This document shows, piece after piece, positions 51,885 through 59,130 of a DNA stretch of 64,000 nucleotides. The position numbers were made by a program, and so were the translations under genes. Under the pieces are notes generated by a model, which saw nothing but the letters and a program-made list of their open reading frames with translations, ran no database searches and was not told the origin of the DNA. Source of the stretch: Ectobacillus sp042610425 (GTDB lineage: Bacteria; Bacillota; Bacilli; Bacillales; Bacillaceae_G); the NCBI RefSeq assembly GCF_042610425.1, contig NZ_JBGJZM010000001.1:310001-374000 (forward strand), given 5' to 3'. Numbering within the stretch: position 1 is the stretch's first letter; every line of letters starts with the position of its first letter.

Positions 51885-52286
51885 ATGGTGAATCGAAAGC
51901 AATTAATTCAATATTCGATTGCAGCTCGTGAAAAGGCATACGTACCCTATTCAAAGTTTAAAGTAGGTGCCGCGCTATTCACAAACAAAGGAACAGTTTA
52001 TACGGGCTGTAACATAGAGAATGCATCTTATGGCCTATCAAATTGTGCAGAGCGTACAGCACTTTTTAAAGCAATCTCAGAAGGAGAATATGAAATTGAA
52101 GCACTTGCTGTTGTGGCGGACACGAAAGGCCCTGTAGCGCCTTGTGGGGCCTGTCGTCAAGTGATAGCAGAGTTTTGTAAACCAGAAATGAAAATCTATT
52201 TAGCGAATGTGAAAGGGGATGTGCAGGAAACAACTGTTGCACAGCTATTACCCGGAGCATTTTCATCGGAGGCATTACATGAATAG
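51885..52286 (+). CDS. cdd: Cytidine deaminase
   Basis: Converts cytidine and deoxycytidine to uridine forms in pyrimidine salvage. Zinc ligands are C54 in CAE (54-56) and C87/C90 in PCGAC; YSKFKVGAA and CNIENASYGLS are typical of homotetrameric enzymes. Length is 133. The ATG is followed by GTG and an AAGGGGG box lies upstream. Its end overlaps era by 8 nt. Confidence 0.95.
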   Translation: MVNRKQLIQYSIAAREKAYVPYSKFKVGAALFTNKGTVYTGCNIENASYGLSNCAERTALFKAISEGEYEIEALAVVADTKGPVAPCGACRQVIAEFCKPEMKIYLANVKGDVQETTVAQLLPGAFSSEALHE

Positions 52287-53184
52287 TCAGTACAAATCAG
52301 GATTTGTAAGTATTATTGGAAGACCAAATGTAGGAAAATCAACATTTTTAAATCGAACCATTGGCCAGAAAATCGCGATCATGAGTGACAAGCCACAAAC
52401 TACAAGAAATAAAATACAAGGTGTATTTACGCAACAAGACGCCCAAATTATTTTTATTGATACACCCGGTATACATAAACCGAAGCATAAGCTTGGGGAT
52501 TTTATGATAAAAATGGCTGAAAATACATTAAAAGAAGTAGATATCGTTTTGTTTATGATCAATGCAGAAGAAGGGTTTGGTCGGGGTGATGAATTTATCA
52601 TTGAGAAGCTGCAAACGACGAAACGTCCTGTTTTTTTAGTTGTTAATAAAATTGATTGTATTCATCCAGACAAACTTATGCTTTTGATTGATCAATATAG
52701 AACGTTATATGATTTTGCTGAAGTTGTCCCAATCTCAGCACTACAGGGAAATAATATAGATACGTTAATTAAAGTAATCAAAACTTATTTACCAGTAGGT
52801 CCGCAATATTATCCTGAAAATCAAGTGACAGATCACCCGGAACGTTTTATTATGGCAGAGCTTGTACGGGAGAAAGTGTTGCATTTAACTCGTGAAGAAG
52901 TACCACACTCCGTTGCTGTTGTCATTGATGCGATTGAAAAGCGTGAGGGCGGTGCAGTTTACGTAAATGCTTCGATTATTGTGGAGCGTACTTCCCAAAA
53001 AGGGATTATTATTGGAAAACAAGGTAGTATGCTAAAGGAAATCGGAAAACGAGCTCGGATTGATATCGAGATGCTTCTTGGCTCGAAGGTATATCTAGAG
53101 CTTTGGGTAAAGGTGCAAAAGGATTGGCGTAATAAGCTGTCGCAGCTACGTGATCTTGGTTTTCGGGAAGATGAATATCTATAA
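52279..53184 (+). CDS. era: GTPase Era
   Basis: GTPase that helps 30S assembly by binding the 16S 3-prime end. G1 is GRPNVGKS at residues 14-21, then DTPGIHKPKHKLG, NKIDCIHP and PISALQGNNID; the KH domain carries IIIGKQGSMLKEIGKRAR. The ATG at 52279 has CGGAGG 6 nt upstream and lies inside the end of cdd. Length 301 is as expected. In B. subtilis yqzL and recO follow directly; here a minus-strand pair intervenes. Confidence 0.95.
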   Translation: MNSQYKSGFVSIIGRPNVGKSTFLNRTIGQKIAIMSDKPQTTRNKIQGVFTQQDAQIIFIDTPGIHKPKHKLGDFMIKMAENTLKEVDIVLFMINAEEGFGRGDEFIIEKLQTTKRPVFLVVNKIDCIHPDKLMLLIDQYRTLYDFAEVVPISALQGNNIDTLIKVIKTYLPVGPQYYPENQVTDHPERFIMAELVREKVLHLTREEVPHSVAVVIDAIEKREGGAVYVNASIIVERTSQKGIIIGKQGSMLKEIGKRARIDIEMLLGSKVYLELWVKVQKDWRNKLSQLRDLGFREDEYL

Positions 53185-53186
53185 AC

Positions 53187-53353
53187 AAAAAAGGCTGGGA
53201 CGAAAGTATTTCAGCTAAAAAAAACCCGAACTATCATGTGAAATTCTAATTTAGAGTTTCGTAATAGTTCGGGTTTTTTATTTGTATTGGTTTTTTAAAT
53301 TGAAATCATTCGTCTTTAAATAGGGATAATTTAGTTCTGTCCCAGCCTCTTTT
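53187..53353. repeat. Composite inverted-repeat element between era and sulP
   Basis: Outer arms AAAAAGGCTGGGAC (53187-53201) and GTCCCAGCCTCTTTT (53339-53353) enclose a complete bidirectional terminator, ACCCGAACTAT with ATAGTTCGGGT and an inner AT-rich stem (53221-53277). The GGCTGGGAC motif resembles small intergenic repeats common in Firmicutes. The element terminates both era and the opposing sulP. Confidence 0.75.
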
Positions 53354-53362
53354 GTTTCATAA

Positions 53363-55111
53363 TTAATGGCTCACGGTTGGTATATGTTCTTGCTTGATAT
53401 CTGCTGATAACTGTGAACATTCGCGAAAGGCAAAATGCTTACATCCGATGCAGGAATGTTTGTCAATATGTCCAAGGGAAGTAGTAATGGCTTCTCCTGT
53501 ATGTTCAAAGAAGTGCTTCGCTCCAATTTCTTCGTATAAGCCGTTTTGCTTTAGCATTTCTTGTACCTTTGGTGTAAGACCGGAAATAAAAAGGGTACCA
53601 CCATGGTTTTTAAAGTGATGAATCATATTTCTAAAATGTGCTTCTCCTGTCGAATCCATGAAGGGTACTTTCCCCATTCGTAAAATCAACACATTTGGTT
53701 TGAAATTGATGGTTTCCATAATGGTTTGTTCGAATGTCTGTGCAGCACCAAAAAATAATGGCCCTTCAATTGTATAAATACTAATTTGTGGGCAATTATG
53801 CGTAGCCATTACAACATGAGACATTACTTTTTCTTGTTTGCTATTATGGTCAGGTAATACCTTTGTAATGGTCATCATTTCACTCATTTGTTTTGCAAAC
53901 AAGAGCACTGCTAGAATAAGACCAATTTCTACAGCTGTTGTTAGACTCGTAAAAATGGTTAAAAGGAATGTAACGAGTAAAACAAGGGAGTCTCCTGATT
54001 TCATTTTTAGTATATGGGCAAAATGGCTGCGCTCACTCATATTCCATGCAACGATCATTAATATAGGCGCCATACTTGCCAGTGGAATATGAGAAGCATA
54101 GGGAGCTAGCACAAGTAAAGTTATCATCACAAATATACCGTGAAAAATGCCAGACAACGGTGATGCAGCACCATTTTTAATATTTGTTGCTGTTCTAGCA
54201 ATTGCTCCGGTGGCAGGAATACCTCCGAATAGCGGTGTAACAATGTTTGCAATTCCTTGCCCAATTAATTCTCGATTGCTATTGTGTTTGCTACTCGTCA
54301 TGCCATCGGCCACTACTGCAGATAGGAGAGATTCAATGCCTCCTAACATGGCAATAACAAAAGCAGGTCCTATTAATTTTTGCACGCTATCCCATGAAAT
54401 TGTTGGCAAACGAAAATGTGGGATAGTGTTTGGGATTTCTCCAAAAGCTGTTCCTATTGTCGGGACATGTCCTGAAAAGAACATCCCTGCAATACTACTT
54501 GAGATAAGTAAACCAATTAATGGTCCGGGTATTTTTGGAAATAGTTTTGGTGTAAGTAGGATAAAGAGTAGGCATATTGCTGCAGTTAGAATGCTGTATA
54601 GATTTACTGTATTTAGGTGAATGAAAATTTCGTCCAGGTTTGCCAAAAATGATTCATGCTTTTGAATGCCGACAAGGCCTAAAAAATTAGAGATTTGCCC
54701 TACAAAAATGATGATTGCAATTCCAGATGTAAAACCAATTGTAACAGGACGTGGTATAAATGTAATAAGTGAACCTAATTTGAAAAGACCCATTACACAT
54801 AAGAGAATACCTGCTAATAGTCCAGCAACTAATAAATTTTCATAGCCATACGTAAGTACAATTCCTAATAAAACAGGAATAAATGCACCGGTTGGACCGC
54901 CAATTTGAAATCGAGAGCCACCTAAAAGTGAAATGAGAATCCCGGCTATACACGTTGTGTAAATGCCATATTCCGGTTTTACACCAGAAGCGATGGCAAA
55001 GGACATGCCAAGAGGAATTGCAATAATTCCCACGATAATTCCAGCTACAATGTCTTGTTTTAATTTTTGAAAGGAATACCCTGCATATCTACCTGTGAAT
55101 CGAAGCTTCAC
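53363..55111 (-). CDS. SulP-family anion permease with STAS domain
   Basis: Secondary anion transporter (sulfate or bicarbonate type). About 12 helices, including VGIIAIPLGMSFAIASGV near residue 32 and GPTGAFIPVLLGI near 73, are followed by a STAS domain (VLILRMGKVPFMDSTGEAHF near 475). The C-terminus adds a cysteine-rich tail with C554, C557 and C565 (HSCIGCKHFAFREC), not usual for SulP and possibly metal or redox sensitive. The GTG start follows GAAGGG. It lies 67 nt after the ArsR gene in the same direction, so both probably share one transcript. Confidence 0.88.
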   Translation of the reverse strand: MKLRFTGRYAGYSFQKLKQDIVAGIIVGIIAIPLGMSFAIASGVKPEYGIYTTCIAGILISLLGGSRFQIGGPTGAFIPVLLGIVLTYGYENLLVAGLLAGILLCVMGLFKLGSLITFIPRPVTIGFTSGIAIIIFVGQISNFLGLVGIQKHESFLANLDEIFIHLNTVNLYSILTAAICLLFILLTPKLFPKIPGPLIGLLISSSIAGMFFSGHVPTIGTAFGEIPNTIPHFRLPTISWDSVQKLIGPAFVIAMLGGIESLLSAVVADGMTSSKHNSNRELIGQGIANIVTPLFGGIPATGAIARTATNIKNGAASPLSGIFHGIFVMITLLVLAPYASHIPLASMAPILMIVAWNMSERSHFAHILKMKSGDSLVLLVTFLLTIFTSLTTAVEIGLILAVLLFAKQMSEMMTITKVLPDHNSKQEKVMSHVVMATHNCPQISIYTIEGPLFFGAAQTFEQTIMETINFKPNVLILRMGKVPFMDSTGEAHFRNMIHHFKNHGGTLFISGLTPKVQEMLKQNGLYEEIGAKHFFEHTGEAITTSLGHIDKHSCIGCKHFAFRECSQLSADIKQEHIPTVSH

Positions 55112-55178
55112 ATGAAACCCTTCTTTTCTATTTTAATTTTCGTATGATCTCCTTATTTCCCCTGTAATAAGGAGGGTG

Positions 55179-55502
55179 TTACTCTGCGAGATCCTCCAAC
55201 ATCGAAATGGTATAAACCAGTTGGTTATTAAAAATTTCTCGCGCCACAGTTAATAAGTCTGTAATCATTGGATCTCGTAATGAATACATGACTTGCTTTC
55301 CATTCTTTGTTCCAACAACAATGTTCTTTGCACGAAGTACACTTAGCTGCTGAGAAACAGCGGAGCCTTCACTGTTCACAAGTGTTTGAATTTCATTTAC
55401 ACTTTTTTCCCCTTCGGATAGTATTTCTAGAATACGAATGCGTAAAGGGTGCGCAAGTGCTTTAAAAAACTCGGCTTTAAATTGGTGCATATTCGTGTTC
55501 AT
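55179..55502 (-). CDS. ArsR-family transcriptional regulator
   Basis: A 107-residue winged-helix protein: FFKALAHPLRIRILEILSEG, the recognition helix GSAVSQQLSVLRAKNIV and the wing TKNGKQVMYSL. It has no cysteine, so it is not a thiolate metal sensor of the ArsR/SmtB alpha-3 type. It precedes the SulP gene and probably regulates it and itself through the palindrome at 55539-55570. The effector is unknown. Confidence 0.87.
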   Translation of the reverse strand: MNTNMHQFKAEFFKALAHPLRIRILEILSEGEKSVNEIQTLVNSEGSAVSQQLSVLRAKNIVVGTKNGKQVMYSLRDPMITDLLTVAREIFNNQLVYTISMLEDLAE

Positions 55503-55538
55503 TGTATCTCCCCCATCGAAGTTTCCCCTTTATTATGA

Positions 55539-55570
55539 CTATACATATTCAGATATCTTGATATGTATAG
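55539..55570 (-). promoter_or_regulatory. Palindromic operator candidate upstream of the ArsR gene
   Basis: CTATACATAT (55539-55548) and ATATGTATAG (55561-55570) flank a central GATATC; the 32-nt sequence is a near-perfect palindrome. It lies 37 nt upstream of the regulator start and fits a dimeric repressor. The rest of the 305-nt gap to yqzL is AT-rich without a gene. Confidence 0.6.
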
Positions 55571-55807
55571 ATTACGCCTGACGTTTTAAAATTTCAAGAT
55601 AAAATTACATTTATCCTGTTAAATATTTAAATCCATATCGTTAAGATGTTAGAATAAGAAGGAACTCTTATCCTTACTAAGATAAAAGTACGATTTGAAA
55701 TCATTATTTTGAATTAGAAACTAGAAAAATTTCTCTCACATGAAAACGGGCGAATAGGGTCATTTTATTTAATAACAATTGAAATTGGATTTGCTAGGGG
55801 GAGTCTT

Positions 55808-55951
55808 ATGTTGAACTTTACGTGGAATGTGTTTACCAAGACGGGCAGCATAGAAACGTATCTTCTCATAAAAGAGTTAGAACAAGAAGGACAAGAAGTA
55901 CTAATTCAACAGGATGATGAGCTTGCCGATTTTGATTCTCCTATTACATGA
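55808..55951 (+). CDS. yqzL: YqzL-family 47-residue protein
   Basis: A small acidic protein, MLNFTWNVFTKTGSIETYLL..., ending DFDSPIT; the same form and length as B. subtilis YqzL, found just before recO. Function is unknown. GGGGGAG lies upstream of the ATG. It is too short for common ORF cut-offs. Confidence 0.9.
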   Translation: MLNFTWNVFTKTGSIETYLLIKELEQEGQEVLIQQDDELADFDSPIT

Positions 55952-55984
55952 CCTTATTCGTCTTTACCTTGGATGGTGATGAAT

Positions 55985-56734
55985 ATGTTTCAAAAAATAG
56001 AAGGAATTGTATTACGTACGATTGATTACGGAGAAACCAATAGAATTGTAACATTTTATACACGTGAATTTGGAAAAGTCAGTGCAATGGCACGCGGAGC
56101 AAAGAAACCAAAAAGTAGGCTTGCTTCTATTTCTCAGCCGTTTACTTATGGTTATTTTCTCTTGCAGGTCGGTTCCGGTTTAGGAACGCTCCAACAGGGG
56201 GAAATTATTTCTTCGATGCGTGAAATAAGGGAGGACATCTTTTTAACAGCGTACGCTTCCTTCGTTATGGAGTTAACGGACAAAGCAACGGAAGAAAAGC
56301 AACCGAACCCATTTTTATTTGAATTGATGTATCAAACCTTACATTACATGAATGAAGGAGTTGACTCAGAGGTATTAGCACTTATATTTGAAGTGAAAAT
56401 GCTTCCTGTGCTTGGGTTATATCCTGTCATAGATACTTGTGTTATTTGTCATGAGACGCGCCCTTTTTACGCTTTCTCTGTTCGAGAAGGCGGTTTTCTT
56501 TGTGAAGAGCATGCAGACCATGATCCGTATCATTTTCCTTTATCTGATGCAGCAAGTAAACTCATTCGTTTATTTTATCATTTTGATTTAAATAGACTAG
56601 GGAATGTTTCAGTGAAGGACGAAACAAAACAACAAATTCGTGCAGCAATTACAGCCTATTATGATGAATATTGTGGTATTTATTTAAAATCACGACGGTT
56701 TATCAGTCAATTAGATAAATTTAAAATGGAGTAA
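55985..56734 (+). CDS. recO: DNA repair protein RecO
   Basis: Recombination mediator that binds single-stranded DNA and SSB and loads RecA with RecR. The OB fold is at the N-terminus (KIEGIVLRTIDYGETNRIV, then MARGAKKPKSRLA), and a helical domain with a zinc-type cluster (DTCVICHETRPF, then GGFLCEEH) follows. The start at 55985 gives MFQKIEG, like B. cereus RecO; starts at 55973 and 55979 have no better ribosome binding site. Length is 249. glyQS does not follow, unlike B. subtilis. Confidence 0.93.
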   Translation: MFQKIEGIVLRTIDYGETNRIVTFYTREFGKVSAMARGAKKPKSRLASISQPFTYGYFLLQVGSGLGTLQQGEIISSMREIREDIFLTAYASFVMELTDKATEEKQPNPFLFELMYQTLHYMNEGVDSEVLALIFEVKMLPVLGLYPVIDTCVICHETRPFYAFSVREGGFLCEEHADHDPYHFPLSDAASKLIRLFYHFDLNRLGNVSVKDETKQQIRAAITAYYDEYCGIYLKSRRFISQLDKFKME

Positions 56735-56769
56735 AGTAAGAACAGGATATAGTTAAAATTGTAGTATGC

Positions 56770-56812
56770 AGGATTGGTATTTCTATTGCCTATAGAAACC
56801 AATCCTCTTTAT
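56770..56812 (+). terminator. Terminator after recO
   Basis: AGGATTGGT pairs with ACCAATCCT, continued by TTTCTAT/ATAGAAA around a small loop, followed by CTTTATAT. Confidence 0.8.
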
Positions 56813-56989
56813 ATATGTACGTATTTGCAGATTGTATTTGCATCATAAATCGATGTATGATAAAGAAGTTATACATAGCTCTAATATTGACATATGTCAT
56901 TTCTTTTTGGAGCAGTTTGTTTGGTATATAATAGTAAGGAAAAGCATAATAATTCTTTTACGCTGCTGTCCATAAAGGTGGTGAGTACC

Positions 56990-57619
56990 ATGGAAATTAA
57001 TAAAAGACAAGAGCATATTGTTCAAATTGTAAAAGACAACGGTCCAATAACTGGAGAAGCAATTGCAGAACAGTTAAATTTAACAAGAGCGACCTTAAGA
57101 CCAGATCTTGCTATATTAACGATGGCAGGTTATTTAGAGGCTCGTCCTCGCGTAGGATATTTTTATACAGGAAAGACAGGTGGACAGCTGCTGTCAGAAG
57201 CCTTGAAGAAGCTTACCGTTCGAAAACATATGTCCAGACCAGTTGTGGTAAATACAAATGTTTCGGTCTACGATGCGATATGTACAATGTTTCTTGAAGA
57301 CGTAGGAACGTTGTTTATTGTAAATCAAAAAGCGATGTTAGTAGGTGTAGTGTCCCGTAAAGATTTATTAAGAGCTAGTTTAGGCAAACAAGATTTGACT
57401 GTCCTACCTGTTAATATCATTATGACAAGAATGCCGAATATTACGATGTGTAAAAAGGAAGATACTTTGTATGATGTCGCACAACGATTAATAGAAAAGC
57501 AAATAGATTCAATGCCAATCGTCAAAGATACCGATGAAGGGTTTGAAGTTGTGGGGCGTATTACGAAAACGAATATTACGCGTGCATTTGTAGATTTGGT
57601 GAATAATGAATTGATTTAA
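56990..57619 (+). CDS. ccpN: CcpN, repressor of gluconeogenic genes
   Basis: Winged helix plus two CBS domains. In B. subtilis CcpN represses gapB, pckA and the small RNA SR1 under glycolytic conditions, sensing ATP and ADP. The HTH is GEAIAEQLNLTRATLRPDLAIL (about residues 19-40), then MSRPVVVNTNVSVYDAI and IMTRMPNITMCKKEDTLYDV start the two CBS repeats. The ATG at 56990 has AAAGGTGGTGAG upstream; the longer frame from 56894 is leader. Length is 209. It pairs with ppsR. Confidence 0.92.
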   Translation: MEINKRQEHIVQIVKDNGPITGEAIAEQLNLTRATLRPDLAILTMAGYLEARPRVGYFYTGKTGGQLLSEALKKLTVRKHMSRPVVVNTNVSVYDAICTMFLEDVGTLFIVNQKAMLVGVVSRKDLLRASLGKQDLTVLPVNIIMTRMPNITMCKKEDTLYDVAQRLIEKQIDSMPIVKDTDEGFEVVGRITKTNITRAFVDLVNNELI

Positions 57620-57645
57620 CAGTTTAGTTAAAGTGAGGGAATGAA

Positions 57646-58455
57646 ATGAGCAATCAAATTGTATACATTGTGTCCGATTCTGTAGGGGAAACAGCCGATT
57701 TAGTTGTTCGTGCTGCCATGGGACAATTTCTTTTTACACCTGATATTCGCCGTGTTCCGTATGTTGAAGATACAGGAACGTTAAGAGAGGTCATTTCGAT
57801 TGCACAGAGTAATCACGCAATCATTTGTTTTACTTTAGTAAAGCCTGAGATGAGACAGTATTTAATTGAGGAAGCAGCAAAAGAGCACGTACAAGTGTAT
57901 GATATTATTGGGCCGTTAATCGATCAAATACAAGCGATAACGGGAGGTATACCTCGTTATGAGCCAGGATTAGCTCGTACACTTGATGAAGATTATTTCA
58001 AAAAGATAGAAGCAATTGAATTTGCTGTTAAATATGATGATGGAAGAGACCCAAGAGGTATTTTGAAAGCTGATATTGTTTTAATAGGGTTATCCCGTAC
58101 TTCTAAAACTCCGTTGTCTCAATATTTAGCGCACAAACGATTAAAAGTAGCTAATGTTCCACTTGTACCGGAAATTGAGCCACCGGAAGAATTATTTTCA
58201 GTTCCAAAGGAAAAGTGCTTCGGGCTAAAGATTGATCCTGAAAAGCTCAATCACATTCGAAAGGAACGTTTGAAATCGTTAGGGCTTAGCGATGGTGCAA
58301 ACTATGCGAATTTAAACCGTATTAATGAGGAATTCAAGCATTTTGAGCGAATCATAGACAGAATTGGATGTACGGTCATTGATGTATCAAACCGGGCTAT
58401 TGAAGAGTCCGCCAGTGTTATTTTAAATGAAATTCAAAACCAAAAAGATTATTAA
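57646..58455 (+). CDS. ppsR: Pyruvate, phosphate dikinase regulatory protein PpsR (YqfL)
   Basis: DUF299 bifunctional kinase/phosphorylase that controls PPDK or PEP synthase by threonine phosphorylation. The P-loop-like motif GLSRTSKTPLSQYLA lies near residue 149, with SDSVGETAD near the start and KLNHIRKERLKSLG in the C-terminal part. Length is 269. It lies 26 nt after ccpN and is part of the same carbon-switch unit; a strong terminator follows. Confidence 0.92.
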   Translation: MSNQIVYIVSDSVGETADLVVRAAMGQFLFTPDIRRVPYVEDTGTLREVISIAQSNHAIICFTLVKPEMRQYLIEEAAKEHVQVYDIIGPLIDQIQAITGGIPRYEPGLARTLDEDYFKKIEAIEFAVKYDDGRDPRGILKADIVLIGLSRTSKTPLSQYLAHKRLKVANVPLVPEIEPPEELFSVPKEKCFGLKIDPEKLNHIRKERLKSLGLSDGANYANLNRINEEFKHFERIIDRIGCTVIDVSNRAIEESASVILNEIQNQKDY

Positions 58456-58457
58456 AG

Positions 58458-58490
58458 GCACATTTCCCAAAAGGGAAATGTGCTTTTTTT
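58458..58490 (+). terminator. Terminator after ppsR
   Basis: GCACATTTCCC and GGGAAATGTGC form a perfect stem over AAAA followed by seven T residues. Confidence 0.95.
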
Positions 58491-58575
58491 AAAAATAAAT
58501 AAAGTAGTAGCTAAGTACGAATTTTTGTATTATAATAAAAAATTGTGATAAAAACGTATGTTTTACGTTTAGACT

Positions 58576-58809
58576 TTGTTAGTTACGAATAAACTATGGG
58601 TAGGATTTGTGCTTGGTATTGATGCAGAGGGGAAGTTGATTATAAGTTTTGCATGTAAGGATAGCTTCCATAGCAAAATGCTTGTATTGGAGAAGAACTT
58701 TTTCTTGGTAGCAAATACGGGCTGCATTTGCTTGTCTAAGTGTACTCGACAAAATTCTTACCATTTACCCAAGGACTATGGAAGGATTCACAGAAGGAAT
58801 GTAGAATAG
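58576..58809 (+). pseudogene. Unrecognised 77-codon frame, possibly a gene fragment
   Basis: An open frame from a TTG without a ribosome binding site, reading LWVGFVLGIDAEGKLIIS then KMLVLEKNFFLVANTGCICL. The first half has the look of a strand-turn-strand domain but I recognise no family. The frame ends just before the truncated yqxD, in a region that looks degraded. It may be non-coding. Confidence 0.3.
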
Positions 58810-58815
58810 AGAAAT

Positions 58816-59001
58816 ATGCAAAAAATCACAAGAATATTTATTGATAGTGATTCATGCCCTGTGAAGGAAGAAATTGTTGAGGTTGGGAATGAATATGGAG
58901 AAGAACTTTACTTTGTAGCTTCCTATCCGCACAAACCATATTTTAAAGAAGGAAATATGATCGATAGGTTTCTGCAAAATTGCGAAGAGGAGGAACTTTA
59001 G
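58816..59001 (+). pseudogene. yqxD: Truncated YqxD/YaiI-family gene
   Basis: Sixty-one residues beginning TRIFIDSDSCPVKEEIVEVGNEYG and FVASYPHKP, matching the first 40-45 residues of the YaiI/YqxD (UPF0178, DUF188) family, whose members have about 145 residues. The rest of the domain, including the usual second acidic motif and TQDYGLA, is absent and the frame stops at a terminator. Position between ppsR and dnaG is that of intact yqxD in B. subtilis. It is probably a decayed gene with the tail deleted. Confidence 0.7.
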
Positions 59002-59027
59002 AAAAAGGTCCCAAACCTTTTTCTAAA
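58996..59027. terminator. Terminator at the yqxD remnant
   Basis: CTTTAGAAAAAGGT and ACCTTTTTCTAAAG form a perfect 14-bp stem around CCCAA. The yqxD remnant stop codon lies inside the left arm. Confidence 0.7.
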
Positions 59028-59130
59028 GAGATCATAAGCAATTTTTGCTTAGTTTAGAAAAAATATTGTCGAATCATGAAGGAATCCTTTAACTTATAGC
59101 GAATAAAAAATACGACACGGAGATGCTGCT

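Noticed and set aside
56888..56899. TGACATATGTCA palindrome upstream of ccpN as an operator
   Set aside because: Short, and no well-placed promoter could be fitted to it; it may be chance in AT-rich sequence.
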